A DNA stretch of 64,000 bases from Tenebrio molitor (Eukaryota > Arthropoda > Insecta > Coleoptera > Tenebrionidae), in the NCBI RefSeq assembly GCF_963966145.1, contig NC_091048.1:26722001-26786000 (forward strand), given 5' to 3'. The position numbers and the translations under genes were made by a program. The notes beneath the pieces were generated by a model. It did no database searches, had not been told where the DNA came from, and was given only the letters and a program-made list of their open reading frames with translations. Position 1 is the stretch's first letter, and each line of letters starts with the position of its first letter. This document shows, one piece after another, positions 1 to 11,787 of the stretch.

Positions 1-1689
1 ATTTGTCAAATGTTCTCTCATGGCGAAATGCGAGGCACGAGTGCAATAACGTAAATAATTCAGGTCGCATTTCTTCTCGCTTTTTTCCCGTCTCGTCCGC
101 CTTAAAACCGCAATTATTTCCAAGAAATTTCAATTTAAATAATTCCGCCCCGTCTTAGCGTGCATTCAACACCATAAAAACAGAACCGTCCGGATCGTGA
201 ACCGGTGGAACTCGGAGGAATCCTCTTAATTCCTTCCGACGACTCGAATATGGCAGTTATTCCAAATGATGTGCAACCGCTCTGGTTTTATAGTTGAGGT
301 GCGAGTGTGGTGCAAGGGGGCGGCGCACGTAAAAGTCCGGTCGGCCGGTCGGCGGCGGTTGTTCGTTTTGTTCCGATTCCGTTTTCAATTGCGGCTCGTC
401 TGAATAGATGGTGTAATATTCGAAATTGAAATCGAATTGTTTATTTTAATCGAAGTTTATTTTAACTCGACGCCGGCCAATTGCAAAAAGTAAATTGTCG
501 GCTTTGCGGCGTGAATATGGATTATTCAAGTGAAAACTGCCGGATGAATGGATCCCGCGTGGGCGGCCGGAAGAAACGGCGATTTTTGATGGGACCTGGT
601 GCGCCGGCCAGATAAGCCCCACGTGTTTGCCCACTCGAAATTTTTACTTTTTCCCCAGACGAAATACTAGCTTGATCTACAATTAAAAAAACTCGATGCA
701 ACAAATATGCAAAGTCCGGCGAGCTCGCCTTTGTTCAAAAGAAAAAAGTGAACGAGCGCTGCTAAATTAAACTTTGCTCAGTGTAAAAAGTGTAATTTTT
801 ATCGAGCTTAAATAAACACGGGAATTAGATCAGCGAAGGCGTACAAATCTCGAAGGCGAACTCTAATTACTTTGGATTATTAATCGACTTTGAAACTAAT
901 TTAAGCCAATCAAACAGCAATAAACGCTTCATCTGCCAGGACATATCCCTTGTTGAAAATTCGAGCCGGTACCGGTTTTTATCAATATTAAATCACTTGT
1001 TGAGCGTTCGATATCCACCAAATTCGGCAATTATGCGGCGAGGTGTTCCAGATTGGCGACTCTTGAAAAATTTCTAATTTGTGTGGATTGAGTTATCTCC
1101 TCAATACAGACATTAAAAGTCAATTTGTTTTGAGTCTCTCACTCTCTCCCTCTCAAATAAAATATTACCTTAATACCTTAAACGATGCGATATGAAGATG
1201 ACCCGTGTGAGGTTATGTCTCGGTGCATATGAATCATGAGCAATTTAACCTGGAAAATAATAAATAAAAAGACTTTGCGGCGTCTCTGTAAGTACATTAT
1301 TGTAATATTTGAATATTTTTCAACAACTACCAATGCACTTTTCCACTGGAACTTTCAAAAATCCCTAAATTCAACTTGACGGCTGAAAATTTCCCAAAGA
1401 TAAAGAATGGAGTATATTTCATAGCCTCATTATCTGATTTATTATATATGTATTAAAATAAATGACAATATAAAAAAATGTTACTTTCAAAGGGATTATC
1501 ATTAATTGACAGAAATATCCACAACGATAAATCAATCCGGCCTCGATGCTGTGGTTATGTCCTTTTTATAACAATATTTAATAATAATTTATTCATGCTA
1601 AAAATTACTAACGTAATTATACATTCGTCAAAGAAAATAATTAACATAAAAATGTAAATTTCCTGACTTCATCGACTGAATGAAGAGCA
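1..1689. other. No gene seen; GC-balanced block then AT-rich DNA
   Basis: 1-1000 is mixed-composition sequence with a GC-rich patch at 300-360 (repeated GGTCGGCCGGTCGGCGGCGG-like runs) and two short overlapping minus-strand ORFs at 446-704 without recognisable content. 1000-1689 is AT-rich. No splice-flanked exon, RNA gene or repeat family was recognised. Confidence 0.5.
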
Positions 1690-2360
1690 TTTTCAATTAA
1701 CAGAATTTTTATTTTCGTCACAAAACTCGCGTATAGTTTTAAATGAGCTGGAAGAGAAAGAATAAATTAATATACAATAAAATCTTCCATCCACTTCTAG
1801 AGAGAGACAATCTTTGAAATTTTATTTCTGGTATTGTATTCATGATCCAAAGTTCGGAAGTGCGTTCTTTTATATAAACAAGATAAATTTATGTGTAAGG
1901 TATAGTCGTAATTCCAAGATTCTCTCTGTCGTGATGCCTATTAATTTTCTTTGTACGCAAAATAACTTGAAACAACATATTGTACCTACCTAATTGTCGG
2001 ATTAAGTAAATTGGTAAATTGTCTGGTAATATGTTCTTCCTAAATCATTTTGGTGTACAAGTTAACGCCTAAAATTACTATGGAATCAATATCGTCCAGG
2101 TATTTTAAGGCAAAATTAATTAATTGCGTTTATTATTATTTCTGGTGTGGTACCACTTCCCACAAGAGTGATATCTTCAGCAAATATTATAAAATTTAGG
2201 TTAGGCATTCGCGTATATTCAAAATAAAATTGGCCCAAAACTGAGCCTTGTGGAACTCGTAAATTAGAAGAATTACATTGATTACACTCGTATATAACAA
2301 ATTAATGTTTTTTTACAAACGATTCAATGGCCAAAATTGATTGAGGAGAAATTGGACGAC
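1690..2360 (-). pseudogene. Decayed non-LTR retrotransposon (Jockey/CR1-like), RT to C-terminus
   Basis: Minus-strand translation in several frames recovers landmarks of a LINE reverse transcriptase in the right order: the VPQGSVLG motif (about 2230-2257), the catalytic box as FAEDITLV (about 2161-2184, expected F-A-D-D), HEYNTRNK (about 1821-1844) and LPAHLK (about 1737-1754), the last two typical of the C-terminus. About 15 residues are missing between the first two motifs, the second catalytic aspartate context is changed, and stops and frameshifts break the frame. The 5' part of the element is not recognisable above about 2360. Clade assignment is uncertain. Confidence 0.75.
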
Positions 2361-3169
2361 GTACTTACAAAGAAAACAAGTCAGAGTGTTTTTGAATACA
2401 TATAAAGAAACATGTAATCTCATAAAAAATTCTGAGATTTGTTGCAAGTTGTAAAGTTGGACCAGCATAATCTACCTGTCATCGCCGTTTCAAGTTTCCG
2501 GTTTAAAGCTTTACAAACTTGTTGAAACAAATAAATTTTACGACACCTAAAAAATTGCAATCCAACACCATTCTCTCTTGCTGTAAGCTCATCCATTCCA
2601 CATCTTCACATTTGAATTCTCGTTACAAGTAAAAACTACACGTTCTTGGACGTTATTGTAATCATTTTGCACTGTGTAACATTTGCGAGCCAATTCTAGC
2701 ATGATTGTTTTCCCAAATGGTCTAGTTTTATTTTCTTAAATTTCCAAATACTAAGACTTCTTGTACATCCGACGTCCATTTTCAGGAATAAAGTAAAACT
2801 GAGAGCTGCTTTGAACAACACAAGAGAAAAAACGGCTACTTTAATTATTTTAGCTTTACTTGAATATTTAGAAGAAAAAAAGGAAGAAAAATAGAACTTT
2901 GTAGAATGCAGAAAACTGAAAAAGAAGAATTATATTATAACTAGAAAAAGAAGAAATAAAAAACCAGAATCAATTATTTTTAAGCTCTTTCCGAGGGATC
3001 GATCACTGAACGTTCTTCGGAGCAAAATATCTCCTCTGTAGAATATCCTCGCGATTCTCTTAGGATCTCCCTGTATCTCCTTCAAATCTCCCCCAGATCT
3101 CTTTGTACTTACCGAGCATCGTGGACAAGCGCATAGCGCGCCACTTTGCATTCGGGAGGTCCTAGGTTC
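2361..3169. other. AT-rich DNA, no gene seen
   Basis: Mostly low-complexity AT-rich sequence with A-rich runs at 2820-2960. Some of it may be further decayed retrotransposon sequence upstream of the RT remnant, but no motif supports this. A 103-codon minus ORF at 2930-3241 overlaps a MITE and has no recognisable domain. Confidence 0.4.
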
Positions 3170-3171
3170 TA

Positions 3172-3273
3172 CGGGGTCATTATAAATGTTTGTCACAACT
3201 AGTGGGCGTAGCGGCGCACCTAAAGCATAGCGCACAGCCACCTACGATGGGACAATCATTTATAATGACCCTG
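3172..3273. mobile_element. TA-flanked MITE, family A copy 1
   Basis: Starts CGGGGTCATTATAAATG and ends CATTTATAATGACCCTG with TA on both sides (3170-3171, 3274-3275). The ends match those of copies at 8833, 13418, 27734 and 58721. A TA duplication with CAGGGT-like ends points to a Tc1/mariner-type source. No coding capacity. Confidence 0.75.
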
Positions 3274-3686
3274 TACTAATCCCGGCACCGCCTGATCTGT
3301 AGTGGGTTTTTTCAGGGGTTTCCCCACTACATCACATCGTGATATGAGCACTTGTCTGATATCACAGATAAGGCGAATGCGGGGTCTGCATTTACCTCTC
3401 AGTACCTACCACCTTCCTTCCGCACCCATCCTCACCGTACCCATCCCGAATCTTCCCGTCAGTGTGGCTGAAAAGGCTTTGGAAAGCCTCAACAGCCCGC
3501 CCTCCCTCGGGGGAATGAAAGGTTCATCCTTTTTTTTTCTTTGTACTCTCATGGGTTTTCCTCTATCTTAGCTGTATTTCGCATCCCGGATCTCCGTCTC
3601 CCCCTATTTTCCCAGGACTATTTGCCTAGTGGACCCAATGTACATGGTAGTATTACAGTAAAATTTTCCAAACCACTCAATCGCAA

Positions 3687-4126
3687 TAGTATATTAAAAA
3701 AGAAGTTTCATAAGGAACTGTTGGTAATTGTTCACTTTAACTACTTCTGGAATTTTCGCGTTTTTTCTGGCTAGACAGTCTCAGGACGTCTTCCTACATC
3801 GTTTCCCACCAGTCAAACCTTGTACAAATGAAAATTTTCCTTACTCTTTAGTTATACTAAGACTTGGCGCGACCTTAACGCGACCTTGAAACACAACAAG
3901 AGAAAAAAAAGGCATTTGCACAAGGTTTGAATGGTGGGACACAATCTAGGAGGACGCCCTGAGGCTGTCTATCCAGAAAAAACGCGAAAATTCCAGAAGT
4001 AGTTAAAGTGAACAATTACCGAACTGTTTATTTCATGAGTCCAAGTTTATAAAACGAGTCGCGAAGTGCGAGTTTTATAAAGGACGAATGGAATAAACGT
4101 CTTCTGAAACGAGTTTTTTTATACTA
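3687..4126. repeat. CTCG-type palindrome 1, split by a MITE
   Basis: The left arm starts TAGTATATTAAAAAA (3687) and the right arm ends TTTTTTTATACTA (4126); the arms continue to pair through GTTTATT, GTCC and TTTATAAAAC towards a centre at about 4060-4068. Without the MITE the palindrome is 134 bp. CGAG occurs in the same direction in both arms next to the centre (4055-4058, 4069-4072), and an outer CGAG at 4110-4113 faces a decayed GAAG near 3700. Confidence 0.8.
3723..4020. mobile_element. MITE family B copy 1 with perfect 8-bp target duplication
   Basis: 298-bp element with long terminal inverted repeats beginning GGTAATTGTTCACTTTAACT. It is flanked by GAACTGTT at 3715-3722 and 4021-4028. 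The empty site can be reconstructed because the insertion interrupts palindrome 1, whose arms pair once the MITE and one duplication are removed. An 8-bp duplication fits hAT, P or Merlin transposases; GG ends favour Merlin weakly. No coding capacity. Confidence 0.85.
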
Positions 4127-6119
4127 GTTTTTCTATTTTGTACATTTTTAAGCCATTTTTAAATCAAAAGTAAGAATTTTAAAATTCTGGGGATTTTATG
4201 ATGATTGGCAAAAACAATTGAAACACTTGTCAACTTTGGGATATTCGCGCGTATTGGCTGACGCTGCAAGAATCCTCTAGACTTTAGAGAATTCTGGCAG
4301 TACCAACATGATAACCGTAAATTGTACTCTCGCTATTATAGAACCGCTTTCAGATGTTACGATACTGTTTTTGGTATTGTAACAGTTCTGTTATGAACGC
4401 AAAATAGAAAAACATATATTTTTTTTAATTTCCTCTAAAAACTGACCATATCAGTATTAATTCGAGTGAAGATAGCGACAACCCTTAAGTAAACACTTCC
4501 ACTTTATGAAGACGTAAAATGTAGCCGAGCCTCCTTTAATATTCCACTGCAAAAGTTGGTAATGTTTCTTTAAATTGCGTGTAAAAATAAACAAGTTGTT
4601 TAAAGAAAATTGTACGGAGAAGGAGCGCCGGGCTTTGGAATTAAAATTCAGGACATATCGTCAACAGTGGGGAAATGTTTAACTAGATTGGTTTGAGATA
4701 CTCCGTCGAGGGCAACTTCAGTTTTCTTTGTGTTTGCCGACAAGTTTACAGTTGGGGCTTGTTTCGTCCGGATTTTGCACTCCCCCCGAAAAATCACAAC
4801 CCCCCCCAGATCCGGCACGATCCCCTCATAACATGTATTAATTTCAAAACGGGGATCACACTCACCCCGAAGAAAGCTTCACTCCTTAATTTACTTGTTG
4901 GATAATATTTTGTCGGGCCGGGTCATGTGAGGGTCCGGGTCACTTAAGCGAATAATTCAGATCGTATTCGTGATCCTTGTCATCCGATTTGTATTCGTGT
5001 CCAACTTATGTCTTGTTTAGGGAAACAGGAAGGGATCAAGGCTGTTTAAAGGATAATGCGAGTGGCATCGCCGGTTGAGGGAATTTTAAATTTCGCAGCG
5101 CAAATTCCTGCCACAAACGGATTTTTTCCGGGGCTCGTTTATGATCGCGATATATCGAAAGATCTTCTCTCCATTAGACGCAATTTGCCATTCCCTTTGT
5201 TATCGCAAAACACAAAATACTATTTTTTAGATGTAAGCCGGGTCAAAAGGAGGCGACTCGCTTTCGCAAGAACTCCACTCGCAATCTTTAATTACAATCA
5301 GAGCTCAGTTTTAAGCAAAACTTCCCGTCGATCCGTCGTCGGAACTCCGTTTTATATTTGGAAAATTGTAAATCACGTCAGATTTGTTCCGTAAACATGA
5401 CGGCCGGGTCGTGCAGCGGCTTGCGAGACTTGCCATTAAAAGATAGGAATCACGATGCACCGACTATGCACTTTTGGTGGAAAAGGAGAAATTGTTTTTA
5501 AATATATCCGCGCAAGCCAAACAGACCGAGCCAGATTGAACGGGACAATGAAATAAAAGAATCATATAGCTGAACGCGCTTTGTTTCACAACAGACATTT
5601 TTCCAATTCTCTACTAGTCAGTCTGTTATTACTTTTACAATTCCAAATCCAATAACGAAAATAAACTTCACAAATCGTCTCTTTCGGTGTTTGTTCTTTG
5701 ATTACTTTGGTCAAAACGTGGACCGGTGGGTGGACCTTTGCGTCGCGACACGACAAATCCTCTTAATCAGGGCCGGGTTCCCCTCTAAGACCCAATAAGG
5801 AAAAATGAAAAAGTCAAAAAGTGACTCGTCAGACACAAATCTCAAACGCGAAGGAATGAAAATCAGAACAGACGGATTAACAAAAGTGCAAAAATAAGAA
5901 TTTGATGCAGTCGTGAGTTTTATATAAACATGGCAAGAATATCTCTTTTGATGCTTTTGATAATTTTCCTATTTTCAAGTTGCCATAGTTTTGAAGAAAA
6001 AATTGTAGAAAAAGTCAAGAAAACATCCAATAAAAAATGGAAAACTATGTAGATCCATATTATGAAAAATAGTGTCTTCAAATAAACAAGATTCACTTCA
6101 ATGTGAATAAATAAAGTTG
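4127..6119. other. No gene seen; GC-balanced block 4.5-5.9 kb
   Basis: AT-rich to about 4480, then mixed composition. The 112-codon ORF at 5056-5394 (+) is uninterrupted but has no recognisable domain, no clear splice sites and no repeat structure. Nothing else could be supported. Confidence 0.4.
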
Positions 6120-6790
6120 CGCAATACTATATTATTCAACGACCATGCAATGATAGCTATTAATCACGAGAACGAAGTTTACGGAACGAGCCACAGGCGA
6201 GTGGAGTAAATCTTTCGAGTGATTAATAGCTGGGAGTAGAATACTACACTTTGTTCACGACTACAATAACAATCCTGGCAAAACTTGCGCGACTTTTCAA
6301 GAAGCAAATTTGCAGGTACTGCATCTGCGGTCTGCCTAATTTTTGGCGAAGTTAACGAAATTTCGGATGTTGACGGTATACCATTTATTTCACGAACGAT
6401 TCGTTGACGAAGAACGAACTTTATGGAACGTCAAATAAATTTTTCAACGACATTCGATTTTTTGTTAGCATGAGTGACAGATCATGACAACCACGATTAT
6501 GAGATGAAAATAAAAAATCAAATAGCAACCAATGAGAATGCTTCATTGCGTGTATAAGCTTATTATACACGCAAATTCGTGTATAATGAAATTGAGTGAT
6601 AAATGTATGTTATTAGTATTCTCAACAGTATTAAATAACGTTCATATTTTAGGGTAGTCGTGAACAAAATAATGTATGCAACTTGTGTGTGCTCGTTGCG
6701 CTCGCGCATGTAAACATCCCACTTGTAAAAACTACTAGTGCTTTACACACATATTGCACAATTATTATCATTATTCTTGATGTCTTTACG
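6120..6790. repeat. Complex of nested and adjacent palindromes
   Basis: Inner palindromes: 6153-6230 (AGCTATTAATCAC paired with GTGATTAATAGCT), 6366-6453, 6548-6573 (GCGTGTATAA with TTATTATACACGC) and about 6670-6770 (arms AATAATGTATGCAA and TTGCACAATTATT around a GCGCTCGCGC centre). A longer-range pair, TTGTTCACGACTAC at 6251-6264 and its complement at 6654-6667, encloses the middle of the complex. The segment AGTAGAATACTACACTTTG (6236-6254) recurs in related form at 51083-51101. Confidence 0.65.
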
Positions 6791-8832
6791 TCGTTTCTAC
6801 AAAATCGATAAAAACCTTTGTATAATTTAAATAATTTGAATTTTATTTTTTAAAATGCCACGAACATTAAAGGCAAAAATTGAATAACGAAAAGACACAG
6901 CAGTGTCAAATGCGGAAAAGTTCTGTCTGTTCAAAGTTGAGCAGCCACATGTTATTTGATAAATATGATATAGGGAAAGGTAAATGTTTTATGCAGACAT
7001 GCAGAAAATTTTTAAGTTTTTTGTGGGCAATGATTTTAGCATCCATTTAAAAATAAAATATTTAGGAGGCTAGTTTTAGTAGAATATGGAATAACTACGA
7101 ATTTATGTAGAGCAGAACACAAAAGCGGCCCGACTGGTTCAGAATTTTTGAGAGGATGTAACAATAGATTTTTCATTCGCATAAGAAATTCAGATCGCCT
7201 TTCAGTCATCACAAAATACGGTTCTCTATTAATTCCCATCCATTATTAACGCGCTTATTGACACTTTGTTAATGGTATAACATTATCGTTAAGATGGTAT
7301 TTACAATGTGCCTCATTTCCTCGAGTTTACGACGTTATAGAGGATGATTGACAGAATTCCGGTAATAAAATTATTACGTGCTTTCCACCTCAGTCATAAT
7401 AACGAAGCTTCTAGATGCAAACAGTGCGATAAGTTTGACGAATCAATATGAGCATGCCAACGGCGGGAGCACAAATAATCCGACAATTTTGTTAATTTAT
7501 ATAAAACAATGTCATATCGCGATAACCAACAATGAGACAATAAGAACAAAATGGGATTCACGTTTCGTGAACGGTAAAGCTAATTTTCAGTGAATCTTTT
7601 GTCGGAAAGAACATGAAACGAAACTCTCGATAATGAGACGACGAAAAGCAAAGCAACGGTCCCGCTCCGGGCCCACAAAAACTGATCAACAACAACAACA
7701 GTCGTCATTTTTTAGTACGGTCGAGTCGCGCCGTATTCCTATCCCGCCCGACAAAGCTTTCAGCTCGCAATCACTCTCCTGATGGTAAATCAACACTCAC
7801 GTTATTATTTGTACTGATACGTACACACTCCCCACCATCGAAGAGCGCAACCACGCCCCGCGCGGTCACGCCCACTTTGGCGGGACATTCAAACTCTTCG
7901 CTCGACAATCGACGGAAACAACTTGAATCCGACCCTGACTCGACTCCGTCTCGAGAAATCCTTCAGAGAAGAGACACACAGCCCTGGAAAGAGAACACTT
8001 CTTGAACATAACAAGAAGTGTCTCCCGCAGGCCTAAGGACAATGGGGCCCGTGCCAAGTGGTCTCAAACTAGCACATTCCCGTCTGATGTTGGCTCCAAA
8101 CAGATCATAGCCAGCGTGCGTCAACTTCACCAAACCCAAATTACTAGGTAAACGTTTGTCGATCTAATTGCGTTCGACTTAATTAATTCCGGGGAATGAT
8201 AAACACGAATTTTGACAGTCGATCCGATAACAATCGGGGTCGATACTATTTAAATCGTTGGTGAGAGGTAATGGGCCGGGGAAATTAACAGGACCAGGAG
8301 CGAGTCCAGACCGGGGCGGTTTCCTGATTCGGCACTAAATGGGGGGAGATTTGTTTGTTTTGAGTAATGAGATGATTAGGGGTGGCACCTTTACGTCGGC
8401 GATTCTCGCCCTCGACCGGTTTAAAATTTAATCGCCCGGTGGTGTAAGTACAAATGAATTCCGGAGATTAGGGGCTGGAAATTAGTTTTATTACTGGACG
8501 GTCCGGAGTTTGGAAAAACAGTTATTGTGACGAAAAGTTTGCCAGGGAGGAGTGGATCGATTACTGGACCCCCCGACAATTGCCTCCGACGCAATTTCCT
8601 TCCTCAACAGTGACATAATTAATTTTTTGTAAAGATTGTTCGATAAACATTTATTTTTGTTTGCGCTGGGCCAACAGCGTGAACATTGATGAGCTCGAAA
8701 AATATTTCACCCTAAAAAGTTTGTTTCGACAATTTTTAACGCGTTTAAAAATTTTAAAGTTGATTTTAGTAAATAGAAAATTGACTAAACTAGTCCAGTA
8801 CGATGGTTTAAAGGCCACGCGTGTCAGAAATT
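6791..8832. other. No gene seen; GC-balanced block 7.6-8.6 kb
   Basis: AT-rich to about 7600, then mixed sequence. ORFs at 7378-7593, 7866-8057 and 8661-8846 show no domain. No RNA gene or known repeat was recognised. Confidence 0.4.
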
Positions 8833-9096
8833 CAGGGTTACTATAAATGATTGTAGTCGAAGGAGACCATGCCCATGTTAGGAAATTTTTGCCGCTTTCA
8901 TGTGAACTGTCAATTTTTGTCTTTGTTTTGTAATTGTAATTTTTAAAATATTGAGTTGTTTTGCACCCAATTTAACTTCTGTGTGTGAAGGGTGTGTACT
9001 CACTTATTCACATCATTTTGATGTTTTCTATATGGAGCGGCAAACATAAATTTTACATTAAGCCTCTCTGGACTACAATCATTTATAATAACCCTG
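8833..9096. mobile_element. MITE family A copy 2 (264 bp)
   Basis: Ends CAGGGTTACTATAAATGATT and AATCATTTATAATAACCCTG match family A; the next bases, GTAGTC and GACTAC, extend the inverted repeat. The interior is AT-rich, non-coding and unlike copies 3 and 4. The right side has TA; the left side now reads TT, presumably a mutated duplication. Confidence 0.75.
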
Positions 9097-10029
9097 TAGA
9101 ATAAGTAATTGAAACTCTTTCAGAGTCAAAATAAACTTTATATTAATAACATAATTACATAACATTTTTGTTTTATAATACAAAAATTTCCGATATTATT
9201 GCGGAATCTGGAAAAGTGCCCCGAATGCTTGCAGCGTTTCCACGTTGAATGGCAAGGGAAATCCTCTCGAAAAGGAATTTCTTTGATTTTGAATCGCCTG
9301 ATTCCGCGATAAGTCGGTTTCCGATGAGATTAATGAAATCGATGGCTTCTTTGCACCAACGGCCTAAGGTTTCAAATGCTAAACTTTAAACACGTAGTTT
9401 GAAATGTTTATTTTTGGAGTTTGCCTCAATGCTCCACAATGACTGTTAAAGAGAGTCAAAACCAGAAATTTGACCAAGATAACCAAATTCACAAACTCAA
9501 AAAATATTATACATATTAACCGTCAATTCTTTAAAAAGTAGCACGTGAGAATCTTTTAGATTCAAAAGTGAACAGAGTTTTAAGTAGAATCAATAACTGT
9601 AAAAAGTATCAGTAACAGATTTTCGAAAGAACTTTGGATTTTAAAATTTGCCAAGGCGGTTTTGTCATATGAAACGTGACACCATGTTTACGGCATTTTT
9701 CGAAAATTTTAAATCTTGTATGTGTTGAATTTACAGAATTACATATTTATGCCGCGATGCTTTATGTGCGACGCATGTTTGTAATAAAATAAATAGCTAA
9801 CTGATTTATTTTTGAAGATTTATTTGTTCAACGTTCTATTATTAATTCACAAACAATCATCGTTGAGAGTGCCAAACGAAAACAAGTTTCTTAAAGAAAT
9901 TTGCATTGAGTAGTTGCAGAAGGATCGTGACGGTTATTTTATAAAGTTGATATACTTAAATAATGATTTTAACCCAGGAAGATCTTGATTAATGTAACGC
10001 ATAATCATAAATTATTTACTTGGTTCTCA
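9097..10029. other. AT-rich DNA, no gene seen
   Basis: AT-rich sequence without recognised repeats or coding potential. Confidence 0.4.
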
Positions 10030-10130
10030 GAGACGTACACACATTGACCAATTTGTTAATATACAAATAACAACGGGCTTAGTGGTGAACCCTGTGGATA
10101 AAAGTCAACACTAAAAAAATTCCGAAAAAA
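10030..10130 (-). pseudogene. Short non-LTR reverse transcriptase fragment
   Basis: The minus strand reads FYPQGSPLSPLLFVY followed by a stop, matching the conserved PQGSxLSPLLF block of Jockey/CR1-type reverse transcriptases. The first glycine-valine is changed. No other RT motif could be placed confidently on either side, so only this block is called. It differs from the VPQGSVLG version near 2240 and is a separate element. Confidence 0.55.
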
Positions 10131-11588
10131 AATTAAATCAATTACTGTAAAGCAGTTTTTAAGAGACTTCTTCAATCGTTACGAGTCTTTGAAGTAGTAT
10201 TTGACACTCTTTTGCAGAACTTATGCAACTCTTTATATCTCGTCGAAACACATTAACGTTTTACTCTTTAAAAATTTGAAAATCAATATTTTAATAATGA
10301 TCGTTCCTCCACCATGTTTTACGTTTAGTTAATTCGAATTTGTTTTTGTTTAATTATACCAGACAAATGTTAAACATGTGTAAATTATTTTTATAGATGT
10401 CAAATTCCTGGTTAAAAAAATTTCAAAAAAAAATTGTGAACGTTTATGCTACATAGATTCATTCTCACAAAGGCACAAACACCCGACCTATGCTGCCATA
10501 AATTCCTTAATATGTTGTGGTTTCTCTTTGTTACACATACGCTTGCTACAGAGCATTTCGCAGTAACGAGATTTTGAGGAAAACTTTCTAGAAAGGCACC
10601 GTACTAAATTCTTTGATAGGAAACAAATATATTTGGGGTTCAAATAAAATTTGAAGTGAACCATGTGATGTCAAATTGGCGTTAAAAAGTATTAATTGCA
10701 AATGCGGCAGTACCGTCATAAAGAAACCGTAATAGAATGTTTCCTCGACTTCAAAATGTACGAGTACATGTTGAAAAATCACGTTCTAAAGTGTGACTTA
10801 CATTTTTCAGAAGGTAAATAACAATCCATGATAACGTATTGTGTAGATTTTTCGGAGGGGTACTACAAAGTCCCCTTTTATCGTAAGATTTATGAAGATA
10901 CGAAAACGTGTATCGCCGTTTCGCCCGCCCCATTGTATTTGTCCGTACGGCATTCGTACAAATTTATATATTTTTTAAAGTCTCTCCATCATCTGGCAGA
11001 AAATCGGACGTCCAGCGCGGCACGTTTTTATAGAAATCTCCCCCTTGACAAGGTCGTCCTGCACGTCGTCCGTCATCCCGCTAGAGATACGCATCTGGAA
11101 AAGAAACGTCGTCCTTGTAGATGGAGTGGAGCATCGTGTTGGGCGCCAATTAAAAGTGCAAAGGAGGAATAAGAGAAGTCCGGGGTGGTCCGGACGCAAA
11201 ACATTCCGGAAACGGTCGGTCGCATTTGGGGTAAGAGCGGGTAACGGGTAAGCGGTCGGTTGTTTGATGATGATGTATGCAGGGTATTCATCTTCTCTGG
11301 CGGGCTCCGCTCTCATTAACACCGCCTCTGGCCAACAAGACGGCTCATTTTTCATCATTCACGCACGCGCGCGTATTCATCTCCATCCCGACGCTGACTG
11401 ACGGACGTCTGACGTTCCCGGCGCTCTTGATTGTGATTAATATTCCCTAGATTTGGACTCGGTGCCGAGATTAAGGGCCGCATTGTGCGGTCGTTGGCGA
11501 AAAATGACCGCCTACCGAAATAAAGACGCTCGATCACGTCGACCGAAAGTTCGGTCCTTCGAGCCGGATCACGATGGACATCTCAGTA
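10131..11588. other. No gene seen; AT-rich then GC-balanced from about 10.9 kb
   Basis: 10131-10800 is AT-rich. 10.9-11.58 kb is GC-richer and open in several frames on both strands (10828-11172 +, 10975-11358 -), which is expected of GC-rich sequence; no protein family was recognised in any frame. Confidence 0.4.
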
Positions 11589-11596
11589 CCGCTAAG

Positions 11597-11779
11597 CAGT
11601 ATTGCCAGACCCATCGAGTGACATTTCGGTAGATCAACTCGGAACATTATTCCTGATAATAAAGCGATTTAAGAGGTATTTCAGGTGATTAAACACTGAA
11701 AATCACAGAATTGAAATTCGTATTTTTTGTGTGGAAGAATTGTTGATTTTATGCGAATTCGATAGGTCTGGCAACACTG
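11597..11779. mobile_element. hAT-like MITE (183 bp) with 8-bp target duplication
   Basis: The terminal inverted repeats CAGTATTGCCAGACCCATCG (11597-11616) and CGATAGGTCTGGCAACACTG (11760-11779) match at nearly every base. The flanks CCGCTAAG (11589-11596) and CCACTAGG (11780-11787) agree at 6 of 8 positions, as expected for an old hAT duplication; CAGTGTTGCC-type ends also fit hAT. No coding capacity. It is the only clear transposon found inside a GC-balanced block. Confidence 0.8.
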
Positions 11780-11787
11780 CCACTAGG

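Noticed and set aside
11045..11358. Several overlapping ORFs up to 127 codons
   Set aside because: Open on both strands in multiple frames with arginine-rich translations typical of non-coding GC-rich sequence.
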